Source: JADFNB01 sp036397455 (GTDB taxonomy: Bacteria; Gemmatimonadota; Gemmatimonadetes; Gemmatimonadales; GWC2-71-9). Taken from it: a stretch of 64,000 nt of DNA. A program made the position numbers and the translations under genes. Under the pieces are notes generated by a model that ran no database searches, was not told the DNA's origin, and worked only from the letters and a program-made list of their open reading frames with translations. Below are positions 7,400 to 16,509 of the stretch, in pieces (position 1 is the stretch's first letter; every line of letters starts with the position of its first letter). Where the stretch lies: the NCBI GenBank assembly GCA_036397455.1, contig DASWIX010000079.1, positions 62,001 through 126,000 of the forward strand, written 5' to 3'.

Positions 7400-8589
7400 G
7401 CGCTGTCCAACGCCGCCACGCCGGGCAGCGTCTTGCCTTCGAGCAGTTCGAGCGAAGCACCGCCACCGGTGCTCACGTGGGTCACCGTATCGCTGAGCCC
7501 CGCGGCGGCGAGGGCCGCCGCGGAATCGCCTCCGCCAACGATCGTCACCGCTCCCGCCTGCGTGGCCGTCCCGAGCGCGGCTGCCACCGCCCGCGTGCCG
7601 GCATCGAACGGCGGAATCTCGAACACACCCATCGGGCCGTTCCAGACGACCGTTTTGGCCTGGACGATCCGCGCGGCAAAAGCGGCGGACGTGGCGGGAT
7701 CGATATCGTAGACGGCCCACCCCGTCTCGATCTCGTCCCGCCGCACGACGCGCGTCGCGGTGTTCGCGACCAGTGCGCGCGCCACCACCGCGCCGCCCGG
7801 GATCACGAGTTTGTCGCCGGCGCGTTCCAGCAGCTTCGACGCCACATCGATCCGGTCCCGTTCGACCAGCGAGGCGCCGACCTCCAGGCCCATGGCCGCA
7901 AAGAAGGTGCACGCCATCGCGCCCCCGACGAGGATCTCGTCGACCGTGGTCAGTAACGCCTCGATCACGTCGATCTTGCCCGAGATTTTGGCCCCTCCGA
8001 GCACGGCGACGAATGGTCGGGCGGGGCGCTCCAGGGCTTCGGCGAGGTAGGTGAGTTCCCTGGCCATCAAGAATCCAGCGACGGCCGGCCGAAGCAGATG
8101 CGCCACCGCCTCGGTCGATGCGTGCGCCCGGTGCGCGGCACCGAAGGCATCGTTGACGTAGAGGTCTCCCAACGCGGCGAATCGCTCGGCCAGCGCGGCA
8201 TCGTTGGTCTCTTCGCCGGGATAGAATCGCGTGTTTTCCGCCAGGGCGACCTCGCCGCGGCGCATGCGTTTCGTCAGTTGGACCGCCTCGTCGGAAACCG
8301 GATCGGCCAGGAACGTCACCGGTTGTCCGAGCGCCGTTTCCAATGCCGCCGCCACCGGTTTCAGGGAATACGCGGGATGGGGCTTCCCCTTCGGTCGCCC
8401 AAGATGGGAGAGCAGCACGACGCGGGTCCCCCGCTCCCGCAACCACCGGATGGTCGGCAGCGCCGCGGTGATGCGCGTGCGGTCTCCCACGGCCCCATCG
8501 ACCAACGGGACGTTGAAATCCACGCGGACCAGCGCGCGGAGCCCTTCCAACGGCTGGCCGCTCAGCGCGTCGAGCGTGCGGCGCTTCAC
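7396..8589 (-). CDS. pgk: Phosphoglycerate kinase
   Basis: A 397-residue phosphoglycerate kinase, making ATP from 1,3-bisphosphoglycerate. Motifs include VRVDFNVPL and the substrate loop LLSHLGRPKGK in the N-domain, and VLGGAKISGK and IVGGGDSAAAL in the nucleotide-binding C-domain. GTG 8589 overlaps the gapA stop as GTGA and gives the usual short N-terminus; the open frame upstream to 8661 is a shadow of gapA. The neighbouring gapA and tpiA catalyse the adjoining steps. Confidence 0.96.
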   Translation of the reverse strand: MKRRTLDALSGQPLEGLRALVRVDFNVPLVDGAVGDRTRITAALPTIRWLRERGTRVVLLSHLGRPKGKPHPAYSLKPVAAALETALGQPVTFLADPVSDEAVQLTKRMRRGEVALAENTRFYPGEETNDAALAERFAALGDLYVNDAFGAAHRAHASTEAVAHLLRPAVAGFLMARELTYLAEALERPARPFVAVLGGAKISGKIDVIEALLTTVDEILVGGAMACTFFAAMGLEVGASLVERDRIDVASKLLERAGDKLVIPGGAVVARALVANTATRVVRRDEIETGWAVYDIDPATSAAFAARIVQAKTVVWNGPMGVFEIPPFDAGTRAVAAALGTATQAGAVTIVGGGDSAAALAAAGLSDTVTHVSTGGGASLELLEGKTLPGVAALDSA

Positions 8590-9596
8590 GCGAGCGAGCC
8601 GGCGACCATCTCCAGGAGGTCGACACAGCGCACCGAGTAGCCCATCTCGTTGTCGTACCATGACGAGACGTGCACCAACGTCCCGTCGATCACGTTGGTA
8701 CTGAGTGCGTCGACCGTGGAAGAATGTGGGTCGCCGATGTAGTCTGACGAGACCAGCGGTTCGTCGGACACCGCGAGCACGCCTTGGAGCGCCGCGCCCG
8801 CCGCCGCCCGGAACGCCTGATTCACGCCGTCGGTGTCGGTCGGCTGCGTCACCACGCAGGTGAGATCGACCAGCGAGACGTCCGCGGTCGGAACCCGGAG
8901 TGCCATGCCGTCGATCTTTCCTTGCACCTCGGGGATCACCAACGCGGTCGCCCGCGCGGCACCGGTCGAGGTGGGGATGATGTTCACGGCGGCGGCCCGC
9001 GCCCGCCGCAGGTCCTTGTGCGGCAGATCGAGGATACGCTGGTCATTGGTGTAGCTATGGATCGTGGTCATGAACCCGCGCTCGAACCCGAAGGCGTCGA
9101 GGATCACCTTGACGACCGGCACCAGACAATTCGTCGTGCACGAGGCGTTGGAGATCACGTGGTGTTTGGCCGGATCGTAGCTCGTGTGGTTCACGCCCAT
9201 CACGACGGTGAGATCTTCCTGCTTGGCCGGCGCGCTGATCACGACTTTCTTGGCGCCGGCATCCAGATGCTGCGCGGCTTTGTCACGTTGCGTGAACAGG
9301 CCGGTCGATTCGAGCACCAGGTCGATGCCCAACTCACCCCAGGGCAGGTGCGAGGGATCACGTTCGGACAGCACCTTGATCTCCTGTCCGTCGACCCGGA
9401 TAGCCGCATCGGCCGCGGCGACGTCGCCCGGATACCGGCCGTGCACGGAGTCGTACTTGAGCAGGTGGGCCAGCGTCCCCGCGTCGGTCAAGTCGTTGAC
9501 GGCAACCAACTCGAGCGCGGCACCGCGTTTCTTGATCGCGCGGAGCACGTTACGCCCGATTCGCCCGAACCCATTGATCGCTATGCGGACCGCCAT
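8586..9596 (-). CDS. gapA: Glyceraldehyde-3-phosphate dehydrogenase
   Basis: A 336-residue NAD-linked phosphorylating GAPDH. INGFGRIGRNVLRA binds the dinucleotide, and SNASCTTNCL holds the catalytic Cys, with the catalytic His expected in the HSYTNDQ segment. The start ATG at 9596 is preceded by GAGG at a good distance. It is the first gene of gapA-pgk-tpiA-secG-carA, 39 bases after comF. Confidence 0.96.
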   Translation of the reverse strand: MAVRIAINGFGRIGRNVLRAIKKRGAALELVAVNDLTDAGTLAHLLKYDSVHGRYPGDVAAADAAIRVDGQEIKVLSERDPSHLPWGELGIDLVLESTGLFTQRDKAAQHLDAGAKKVVISAPAKQEDLTVVMGVNHTSYDPAKHHVISNASCTTNCLVPVVKVILDAFGFERGFMTTIHSYTNDQRILDLPHKDLRRARAAAVNIIPTSTGAARATALVIPEVQGKIDGMALRVPTADVSLVDLTCVVTQPTDTDGVNQAFRAAAGAALQGVLAVSDEPLVSSDYIGDPHSSTVDALSTNVIDGTLVHVSSWYDNEMGYSVRCVDLLEMVAGSLA

Positions 9597-9635
9597 CGGA
9601 ACCTCGATTATGGTTGAAAGGAAGGTCGTACCCGT

Positions 9636-10358
9636 TCAGGTCGACGCCGCGATGTCGTACGGAAGTGCCCGCGCGAACGTCACCGCCCTGACCACACCCC
9701 AACCGGCGTCGCTCAGGGCGCGGGCCGCCGCGCCGAGCGTCGCGCCGGTGGTGAGCACGTCGTCGATCAATATAATCGTCTGCGCGCCGTGCCCGGGACC
9801 AGCCGCAAACGCCTGATCGACGTTCGCGCGACGCGCGTCCGGGGTGAGCGTGGTCTGGGTTGCCGTCTCGCGCACCCGCCGCAACAGGTGTGTCGCCATC
9901 GGGCGTTTCCAGGTGTCGGCCAGCGCGCGCCCGAGAATGGCCGACTGATTGTATCCCCGTTCGCGCAGGCGGCGGGCACCGAGGGGAATGGGCACGACGA
10001 GTCCCTCGGATGGCCACGGCACGCGCCGCGACACGACGTGCGCCAATGCGGCGCCCAGCGCATGAAACCCGCCGTACTTGAAACGATGCACCACCGTGCG
10101 CGCCGGCTCGTCGAGCCAGACGCCGCTATGGGCCGCAGCCATCGCCGCGGGCCATTCGCTGCAGAACCGGCACGGACCGACCGGCGGGAGCGGCTGCGCG
10201 CATCGCGCGCAGCCGCCGGCGGGAAGGGCGCGCAGTCGGGTGGCACAGACGCCGCACAGCAGGCCATCGGGTGCGTCCGGCGGCATGAGTTGCTCGCAGA
10301 CGATACAGACGTTGGGCAGCAGGAACCGTTCGATCGACCGCACCAGGACCGCCGTCAT
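9636..10358 (-). CDS. comF: ComF-family phosphoribosyltransferase-like protein
   Basis: A 240-residue ComF-type protein. The N-terminal half has zinc-knuckle Cys pairs (CIVC, CGVC, CARC, CRFC spacing). The C-terminal half is a type I phosphoribosyltransferase fold with the PRPP loop IILIDDVLTTGATL. Characterised ComF proteins act in natural transformation with ComFA, in single-stranded DNA uptake at the inner face of the membrane. No other competence gene is adjacent, but dnaB, radA and UDG lie upstream on the same strand. It overlaps aroE by four bases. Confidence 0.87.
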   Translation of the reverse strand: MTAVLVRSIERFLLPNVCIVCEQLMPPDAPDGLLCGVCATRLRALPAGGCARCAQPLPPVGPCRFCSEWPAAMAAAHSGVWLDEPARTVVHRFKYGGFHALGAALAHVVSRRVPWPSEGLVVPIPLGARRLRERGYNQSAILGRALADTWKRPMATHLLRRVRETATQTTLTPDARRANVDQAFAAGPGHGAQTIILIDDVLTTGATLGAAARALSDAGWGVVRAVTFARALPYDIAAST

Positions 10359-11170
10359 GACCCAAGCGCCCCTGCGACGGCGGCCCGCATGATCTCACGC
10401 GGCGCAGCGCATTCCGGGAAGAAGCGCTCGAACGCTCGGGCGCCCTGCCCCACCAGCATCACGCGCCCATCGATCGCACGCAGGCCCAGCTGGCGACACT
10501 CGCGCACCCACGCGGTTTCGCCGGGACGATACACGAGGTCGATGGCCGCGCGCGCACCGGCCGCCCGTTCCGCCGTCACCGGCGTGTCATCGTCCGCCGC
10601 AAGTCCGAGCGGCGATGCATTGATGACGGTCCCTACGCCCGCCCCGGTGTCCGGCGTCGCATCCGCGCCCAGCGCGCGAGCCCAGCCGCAAAACACCCCG
10701 GCGCGGTCGGGACGGCGCGAGAGCACCCGCAGCGGCACCGCGCGCGCGGCGGCGGCGGCGGCCACGGCACGGGCGGCCCCGCCCGTGCCGCACACCAACC
10801 ATGGTGGCTCGGCTTCCACCGTATCCACCGCGTCGAGGAAGCCGTCAACATCGGTGTTGTCACCCGCCAGTCCGTCGCTTTCGGGCCAGAACGTATTGGC
10901 CGCGCCCAGTGCGCGCGCCGTGTCAGTCAATGCGGTCATCGCGGTCGCCGCCGTCATCTTGTGTGGGACCGTCACGTTCCCGGCGATCCGGGCGGCGGCG
11001 CAGGCGGCCAATACGGTCGCGAGTCCGTTGCGCGGAACCCGCAACGCCACGTACACGGCGTCGAGACCAAGCGCCCCGATCGCCGCGTTCATCATGGTCG
11101 GCGACAACGAATGAACGACCGGATCGCCGAGCACCGCCAGCAGACGGCTACTGCCGCGGATCCGGGCCAT
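10355..11170 (-). CDS. aroE: Shikimate dehydrogenase
   Basis: A 271-residue NADPH-dependent shikimate dehydrogenase of the aromatic amino acid pathway. Substrate residues are visible: Ser in HSLSPTMMNAAI, the catalytic Lys in VTVPHKM and Asp in GDNTDVDGF. The second domain has VCGTGGAARAV for NADP. ATG 11170 lies within the last codons of the phosphatase gene (23-base overlap), so translation is probably coupled. Confidence 0.93.
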   Translation of the reverse strand: MARIRGSSRLLAVLGDPVVHSLSPTMMNAAIGALGLDAVYVALRVPRNGLATVLAACAAARIAGNVTVPHKMTAATAMTALTDTARALGAANTFWPESDGLAGDNTDVDGFLDAVDTVEAEPPWLVCGTGGAARAVAAAAAARAVPLRVLSRRPDRAGVFCGWARALGADATPDTGAGVGTVINASPLGLAADDDTPVTAERAAGARAAIDLVYRPGETAWVRECRQLGLRAIDGRVMLVGQGARAFERFFPECAAPREIMRAAVAGALGS

Positions 11171-11627
11171 CGCGGTCCTTGAGCAGTCTTCCCAACGCGA
11201 CGCGTATCAACTCATCCAACTCGTCATAGGTCTGCCGGTAGGTCTCGATATTGGCTCCGAACGGATCCGCCACCTCGGCATCGGGCCCCTCGCGACCGGC
11301 ATACTCACCCAGGACATGCGCATGGTTCTCGCCGCCAAGCTCCTGCACGCGCGCTCGGTGATGGCGCGCCATGGTGAACACGAGGTCCGCCCGCTGCACC
11401 AGATCGCGGGTGAGCAACCGCGCGCGGTGCGCCGAGAGGTCGAGCCCGTGTTCGAGCGCCACCAGGTACGCTCCCTCGGACGCGGGCGCGCCGTCCCACG
11501 CGCCGGTCCCGGCCGACGAGGCGGTAATCCCCTCGATGTTGCGTGCGTCCAGCTCGCGCCTGAGCAGCACCTCCGCCAACGGACTGCGACAGATGTTGCC
11601 CGTACAGACGAACAACACGTGGGTCAT
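11148..11627 (-). CDS. Low-molecular-weight protein tyrosine phosphatase
   Basis: A 159-residue LMW-PTP. The P-loop CTGNICRSPLAE at the N-terminus has the C-x5-R signature, and the general-acid Asp is in VADPFG. In the related protein-arginine phosphatase YwlE the fifth loop position is Thr; here it is Ile, which by that rule points to phosphotyrosine rather than phosphoarginine. It follows tsaC with a four-base overlap, an order also seen for ywlC/ywlE in Bacillus. A Ser/Thr kinase is encoded at 53984, but no tyrosine kinase is in the window. Confidence 0.85.
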   Translation of the reverse strand: MTHVLFVCTGNICRSPLAEVLLRRELDARNIEGITASSAGTGAWDGAPASEGAYLVALEHGLDLSAHRARLLTRDLVQRADLVFTMARHHRARVQELGGENHAHVLGEYAGREGPDAEVADPFGANIETYRQTYDELDELIRVALGRLLKDRDGPDPRQ

Positions 11628-12277
11628 GACGCCAGTCCCCCCGTGACCGTCTCCACCGCGGCACGTGGAATCGCACCCTCGCGTATCATCCTCGGTACGC
11701 TGCGGGTGCAGTCGACCACGGTGGATGGCACCGCGTTTTCGAGGCGCCCCCCGTCGAGCACCATGAGCGTCCCCGCCGCGACGGCGGACGCGAAGATATC
11801 GAGCATCCCTCCCACGTTTGGCACCACCGATTTCCCGCGACGGTTAGCGGAACTCGACGTTATCGGTTCGTCGAGCGCCCGCACCAGCGCCGTGACGCCC
11901 GCATGGCCCGATTGTCGCACGGCAATCCCCTCCTCGCTCCCGCGCAGCCGCACGGGGAGGTCGGCGCCCCCCCGCAATACCAACGTCAGCGGACCGGGCC
12001 AGAATCGCTCGGCGAGCGCCTTCCCGGCATCCGGAATGATCAACGCCCGATCGACCGCCATCTGCAGATCGGCGATCAGAATGATGAACGGGCGGCGTTT
12101 CGAGCGTCCCTTGAGCGCGGCGAGCCGCTCGATATCTCGATCCGTGACGCGCGACCCCAGACCGTATACGGTCTCCGTCGGATAGGCGAGGAGACCGCCC
12201 CCCCGCAGGTGTGCGCACACGGTCGGAATGGCGTGCGCCCACTCCTCGGGCGTTTCAAACGGGAGGACGGTCTTCAT
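11624..12277 (-). CDS. tsaC: Threonylcarbamoyl-AMP synthase (TsaC/Sua5/YrdC)
   Basis: A 217-residue YrdC-fold enzyme that makes threonylcarbamoyl-AMP for the t6A37 tRNA modification. It shows the family signature AYPTETVYGLG, the KGR...RPF segment that contacts ATP and bicarbonate, and SSANRRGKS. It lacks the extra C-terminal Sua5 domain, so it is the short TsaC type. It overlaps ispD upstream and the phosphatase downstream by four bases each. Confidence 0.92.
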   Translation of the reverse strand: MKTVLPFETPEEWAHAIPTVCAHLRGGGLLAYPTETVYGLGSRVTDRDIERLAALKGRSKRRPFIILIADLQMAVDRALIIPDAGKALAERFWPGPLTLVLRGGADLPVRLRGSEEGIAVRQSGHAGVTALVRALDEPITSSSANRRGKSVVPNVGGMLDIFASAVAAGTLMVLDGGRLENAVPSTVVDCTRSVPRMIREGAIPRAAVETVTGGLAS

Positions 12278-12984
12278 CGCGCCGCGAGCAGCTCGGCCAG
12301 GGAGAAATCCTCCGGGGTCGTGATCTTGAGGTTGGCCGGCGCCCCGCGGATCATAACGACGGTCCCGCCAGCGGCCTGCACCAACGCGGCCTCGTCGGTG
12401 CGCGCCGGCCCACCGGCGCGTTCGGCCTGCCGGTACGCGTCTTCGAGCATTGCGCGGGGGAATCCCTGCGGTGTGAGCGCGCGCCAGAGGTCGGCACGTG
12501 ACACCGTGTCAACGATCTCGCCGGATTCCGTCCCTCGTTTGAGCGTATCCGATACCGGAATCGCGACGATCGCCCCTCGGTCCGGCGTGATGGCGCCCAG
12601 GACCGCATCGATCTCATCGAGCGACACGAATGGGCGCGCCGCGTCATGCACCAACACGATCGCGCATTCGCCGGTGAGGCCGGCCAAGGCCCGACCGACC
12701 GAGTCCTGCCGCGTGGTCCCGCCCTCGACCAGCCGCAACCGCTCGCCCGCCAGATCGCCGAGCCACGCCGGCGGCGCGGCAACGCTGTCGGAAGGGAGCG
12801 CGACGACCACCTGTCGCACGCGGGGATGCTGCATGAACGGGCGAAGGGTACGCAGCAACAGCGGCACGCCGGCCACGACACGGAACTGCTTCGGCTCGCC
12901 CGGCCCCGCCCGATCACCCCGCCCTCCGGCGGGGATCAGCACCCCGACGTCAGGCGGCGAGATAGGGCCCGAGTTCGGACACAT
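12274..12984 (-). CDS. ispD: 2-C-methyl-D-erythritol 4-phosphate cytidylyltransferase
   Basis: About 236 residues; MEP-pathway enzyme forming CDP-ME. Signature elements are LIPAGGRGDRAG and PKQF in the nucleotide loop, and LVHDAARPFVS in the centre. ATG 12984 would overlap the end of radA by 35 bases. A GTG at 12942 gives a start directly at the first beta-strand and is the alternative. The usual partner ispF is not adjacent. It overlaps tsaC by four bases. Confidence 0.91.
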   Translation of the reverse strand: MCPNSGPISPPDVGVLIPAGGRGDRAGPGEPKQFRVVAGVPLLLRTLRPFMQHPRVRQVVVALPSDSVAAPPAWLGDLAGERLRLVEGGTTRQDSVGRALAGLTGECAIVLVHDAARPFVSLDEIDAVLGAITPDRGAIVAIPVSDTLKRGTESGEIVDTVSRADLWRALTPQGFPRAMLEDAYRQAERAGGPARTDEAALVQAAGGTVVMIRGAPANLKITTPEDFSLAELLAAR

Positions 12985-14299
12985 GTTTGATCCCGATCGT
13001 CTCGACGTCGCTGCCGGCCGGGCGGTTCCGCGCCGACAGCACCACGTGACGGAACCCGTGGCGCTCCGCTTCGCTCAGGCGCCGGTCGACCGCGGACACC
13101 GGCCGGACCTCTCCACCGAGCCCAACCTCCCCGACAAACGCCGTGTCAGGCGGGAGCGGGCGATCGGCGGCACTGGACACCAGCGCCGCCAGCACCGCAA
13201 GATCCGCGGCGGGTTCGACCAGTCTCGCCCCACCGGTCACGTTGACGAAGACATCCGACTCACTGAGCGGGATCCCCGCGCGTCGCTCGAGCACCGCCAA
13301 CAGCATCGCCAGGCGCTTGTGATCCAGTCCGGTGGCCACACGTTGCGGGGTACCGAACCCCGCCTTGGCGGCCAGCGCCTGCACCTCGACCAGGAGCGGC
13401 CTCGTCCCTTCGACGAGCGCCGTGACCGCCGATCCCGCCGCCGCGTCGTCCCGTGTGCCGAGAAACGCCGCCGACGGATTCGGGACCGGCACCAACCCCG
13501 TCGCGGCCATCTCGAACACCCCGACCTCATCCACCGAGCCGAAGCGGTTTTTCACCGCCCGCAGGATGCGGAAGTCGTTGCGCGTGTCACCGTCGAAGTA
13601 GATGACCGTGTCGACCATGTGTTCCAAGGTCTTCGGTCCCGCGATCATGCCACCGCGCGTGACATGACCGATGAGGAGGACCACCGCGCCGGTTTCCTTG
13701 GCGAACCGCATGAGCCGCGCCGCCGATTCGCGGACCTGCCCGACGTTGCCGGGCGCGCCGTCGAGGTCCTGGGTGTAGGAGGTCTGGATCGAGTCGACGA
13801 TAACGCAACGAAACCCGTGCGCGCGCGCCTGTGCCACCACCGCATCGACGCGCACCTCCGGCAGTACCGCGACCCCGCCGGCATCCTCCGTAATGCGCGC
13901 CGCGCGCATCGCCACCTGTTCCACCGACTCCTCGCCGGCGGCGTACAGCGTCGGCACACCGGCCGCATCGAGCCGGGCCGCCGCCTGCAACAGCAAGGTC
14001 GATTTTCCCACGCCCGGCTCGCCGCCGACCAGGACAAGGGATCCGGGTACCAATCCTCCGCCGAGCACGAAATCGAATTCGGCGAGTCCGGTGATGAGAC
14101 GCGGCAATCGCATCGACGACACGTCGGCGAGGCGAACGGGTGCCCGGTCGCCCACGATCGGTGGCGCCACCGACGCCGTCTCGGCGATTTCCTCGACCAG
14201 AGTGTTCCAGGCCCCACACCCCTCACAGCGGCCGGCCCACTTCGGATGGTCGGCTCCACATTCCGCACAGCGATGGACGGTGCGGCGCCTAGCTGCCAT
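12950..14299 (-). CDS. radA: DNA repair protein RadA
   Basis: A 449-residue RadA (Sms), an ATPase that processes recombination intermediates and drives branch migration in transformation and repair. N-terminal C4 zinc finger (CAECG...CEGCGAWN), Walker A GGEPGVGKSTLL at about residue 97, the RadA-specific KNRFGS motif in the middle, and a Lon-like C-terminal domain. It overlaps the 3' end of dnaB by 11 bases. In pneumococcus RadA has been described as a DnaB-type helicase working in D-loop extension, which makes the adjacency interesting. Confidence 0.95.
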   Translation of the reverse strand: MAARRRTVHRCAECGADHPKWAGRCEGCGAWNTLVEEIAETASVAPPIVGDRAPVRLADVSSMRLPRLITGLAEFDFVLGGGLVPGSLVLVGGEPGVGKSTLLLQAAARLDAAGVPTLYAAGEESVEQVAMRAARITEDAGGVAVLPEVRVDAVVAQARAHGFRCVIVDSIQTSYTQDLDGAPGNVGQVRESAARLMRFAKETGAVVLLIGHVTRGGMIAGPKTLEHMVDTVIYFDGDTRNDFRILRAVKNRFGSVDEVGVFEMAATGLVPVPNPSAAFLGTRDDAAAGSAVTALVEGTRPLLVEVQALAAKAGFGTPQRVATGLDHKRLAMLLAVLERRAGIPLSESDVFVNVTGGARLVEPAADLAVLAALVSSAADRPLPPDTAFVGEVGLGGEVRPVSAVDRRLSEAERHGFRHVVLSARNRPAGSDVETIGIKHVSELGPYLAA

Positions 14300-15701
14300 T
14301 ACCGTGGTCGGGCTTGCGGTCGGTGTAGCTCTCGAAGCGGGTGTACTGCTTGAGGAAGGTGAGCTTCACCGTGCCGGTGGGGCCGTTGCGGTGTTTGGCG
14401 AGAATCAGGTCGGCGACACCTTCCTCCAGTTCCTCCCGCGGGAGGTGAGCGCCGTAGACCTCGGGACGATAGATGAACGCGACGAGATCCGCGTCCTGTT
14501 CGATCGCGCCCGAATCGCGCAGGTCCGACAGCATGGGCCGGCGGTCCCCACCACGCTGTTCCGGCGCGCGCGACAGCTGGGAGAGCGCCACGACCGGCGT
14601 GTGGAGTTCCCGCGCGAGCGCCTTCAGCGACCGGGAGATGTAGCTGATTTCCTCTTGCCGGCTTTCGCTTCGCCCCGTGCCACGAATCAACTGCAGATAA
14701 TCCACCACGAGCAGCCCGACGTCGTGTTCGGCCTTGAGGCGGCGGGCTTTCGAGCGGAGTTCGAGCAACGTCAACGCCGGCGTGTCGTCGATCCAAATGG
14801 GTGCGGTGCCGAGCAGGCCGGCGGCGCGCGACAACTTGGGGTAGTCGTCGGGCCGCAGGTCGCCGCTGCGCAACCGATGCAGGTCGACGAAGCTCTCCGA
14901 CGCGAGCAATCGCTCGACCAACTGGTCCTTCGACATCTCGAGCGAGAAGATCGCGACCGGGACTTTGTGTTCCAGCGCGGCCGTCGCGGCCACATTGAGA
15001 CAGAACGACGTCTTGCCCATCGACGGACGCGCGGCGACGATGATGAGATCGCTCTGCTGAAATCCGTTGGTCTTGGCGTCCAGATCCTTGAAGCCGCTCG
15101 GCACGCCGCGCACCGACTCATCCCCCCGATCGCGGGCCTCGATGCGCTCCATCGCCTGCCACATCAGTTCCTTGATGCGGACGACTTCCTGGGTGCCTCG
15201 CTCCTGCGACACCTCGAACACGCGCTGCTCCGCCTGATCGAGCAACGCGGACACCTCCTGTCGCCCTTCGTAGGCGGACTGCACGAGGCCGGTACCGACC
15301 TCGATCAAGCGGCGGAGGAGCGCCTTGTCCTTCACGATGCGGCAATGGAATTCGACGTTGGCGGCGGTCGGCACGACATCGAGGAGCTCCGCGATGTAGT
15401 CCATCCCACCCGCGGCTTCGAGATCACCGCGACGGGCCAGCTCGTCCCGCAGCACCACGGGGTCGATCACATCACCGCGGTCAACCACATCGGCCATGGC
15501 ACGGAACACGCGCCGGTGGGGATCGCGATAAAACGCGGTGTCCTGCAGGAGCTGCACGGCCTTCATCGCGGCGTCCTGGTCGAGCAACATCGCGCCGAGC
15601 ACCGCCTGCTCGGCCTCGGGACTCCACGGGGCCTGCCGCAAGGGCGTGGCCGCGTGTTCGTCGCTAACGATCGAGGAGCTGACGTGCGATACGGACGTCA
15701 T
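14289..15701 (-). CDS. dnaB: Replicative DNA helicase DnaB
   Basis: A 470-residue hexameric helicase. The N-terminal primase-interacting domain (SPEAEQAVLGAML) is followed by a linker and the RecA-like domain with Walker A ARPSMGKTSF, the DYLQLI motif and SQLSRAPEQR. No intein interrupts the Walker region. ATG 15701 overlaps the end of the UDG gene by 38 bases; a slightly later start is possible because the first 25 residues are not conserved. Confidence 0.95.
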   Translation of the reverse strand: MTSVSHVSSSIVSDEHAATPLRQAPWSPEAEQAVLGAMLLDQDAAMKAVQLLQDTAFYRDPHRRVFRAMADVVDRGDVIDPVVLRDELARRGDLEAAGGMDYIAELLDVVPTAANVEFHCRIVKDKALLRRLIEVGTGLVQSAYEGRQEVSALLDQAEQRVFEVSQERGTQEVVRIKELMWQAMERIEARDRGDESVRGVPSGFKDLDAKTNGFQQSDLIIVAARPSMGKTSFCLNVAATAALEHKVPVAIFSLEMSKDQLVERLLASESFVDLHRLRSGDLRPDDYPKLSRAAGLLGTAPIWIDDTPALTLLELRSKARRLKAEHDVGLLVVDYLQLIRGTGRSESRQEEISYISRSLKALARELHTPVVALSQLSRAPEQRGGDRRPMLSDLRDSGAIEQDADLVAFIYRPEVYGAHLPREELEEGVADLILAKHRNGPTGTVKLTFLKQYTRFESYTDRKPDHGNGS

Positions 15702-16509
15702 CCCACGTAGGCCTCTTCCAATGCGGATTCCGGAGTAACGCCGCAGGGTGATAGGTGACGATCAACGGGATTCCACGAAACACATGCACCTTGTTACGGA
15801 GCGACGCGAGCGAGCCCCGCGCCGCAAGCAACGACTCGGCGGCCGTCGCCCCCATGGCGAGGATAACCCTGGGACGAATGATTTCAAGCTGCCGGTACAG
15901 AAACGGGAGACACGCCTCGATCTCGTCCCCCTGGGGCTTGCGGTTATTGGGTGGGCGCGACTTGACGACATTGGCAATGTAGACCGTTTCCCGCGGGCAT
16001 CCGATGGCCGCCAGAATGTCATCGAGCAGCTTGCCGGCCCGCCCGACGAACGGCCGGCCCAGCTCGTCCTCATTGGCACCCGGCCCCTCACCCACCACCA
16101 CCAGCCGCGCGTCCGCCGGCCCTTCACCGGGTACCGCGTTCGTGCGCGTCGCATGGAGCGGACAGCGCGTGCACGACGCCACCAGCTTCACCACGTCGTC
16201 GAGCGTCGCCGTGGCAAGTGGGTCGTCGCGGAACAGGTTCTCGTCCGCCGCCGGCACGATGATCCCCGGTCCGGGAATGGGCGGCGCGTCGGCTTGCCAC
16301 GTGTCGGGCGGCCCCGTGCCGCTGCGCGGCTTCACCGGACGTTGCGCCGCCGGAGCCCGCTCCCGCGCGGCGGGGCGCGGCGGACCCGCCGCCCCGGCCG
16401 CGACGGCCGGACGACCCACACGAAGGCCCTCCGGCAACACCAGCGATTCCATGCCGAGATCGGCCTGCTGCCGCAGGTACCGCGCGAGCAGATCGGTGGC
16501 ATCGGTCAC
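15664..16509 (-). CDS. Family 4 uracil-DNA glycosylase (4Fe-4S)
   Basis: A 281-residue UDG that removes uracil from DNA. The catalytic core is in residues about 95-281: VVGEGPGANED, FVGRAGKLLDD, NVVKSRPPNNRKP and the C-terminal YHPAALLRNP. Four Cys that fit the Fe-S ligands are present (SCTRCPL, GCPRE, ACLPF). The first 95 residues are a Pro/Ala-rich low-complexity extension not found in minimal family-4 enzymes. It lies directly upstream of dnaB and overlaps it, so uracil repair is co-expressed with the replisome helicase. Confidence 0.9.
   Translation of the reverse strand: MTDATDLLARYLRQQADLGMESLVLPEGLRVGRPAVAAGAAGPPRPAARERAPAAQRPVKPRSGTGPPDTWQADAPPIPGPGIIVPAADENLFRDDPLATATLDDVVKLVASCTRCPLHATRTNAVPGEGPADARLVVVGEGPGANEDELGRPFVGRAGKLLDDILAAIGCPRETVYIANVVKSRPPNNRKPQGDEIEACLPFLYRQLEIIRPRVILAMGATAAESLLAARGSLASLRNKVHVFRGIPLIVTYHPAALLRNPHWKRPTWDDVRIARQLLDR

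Noticed and set aside
11903..14353. 816-residue plus-strand open frame opposite tsaC, ispD and radA
   Set aside because: Its composition is that of a reverse-complement shadow, and three well-supported genes occupy the other strand.
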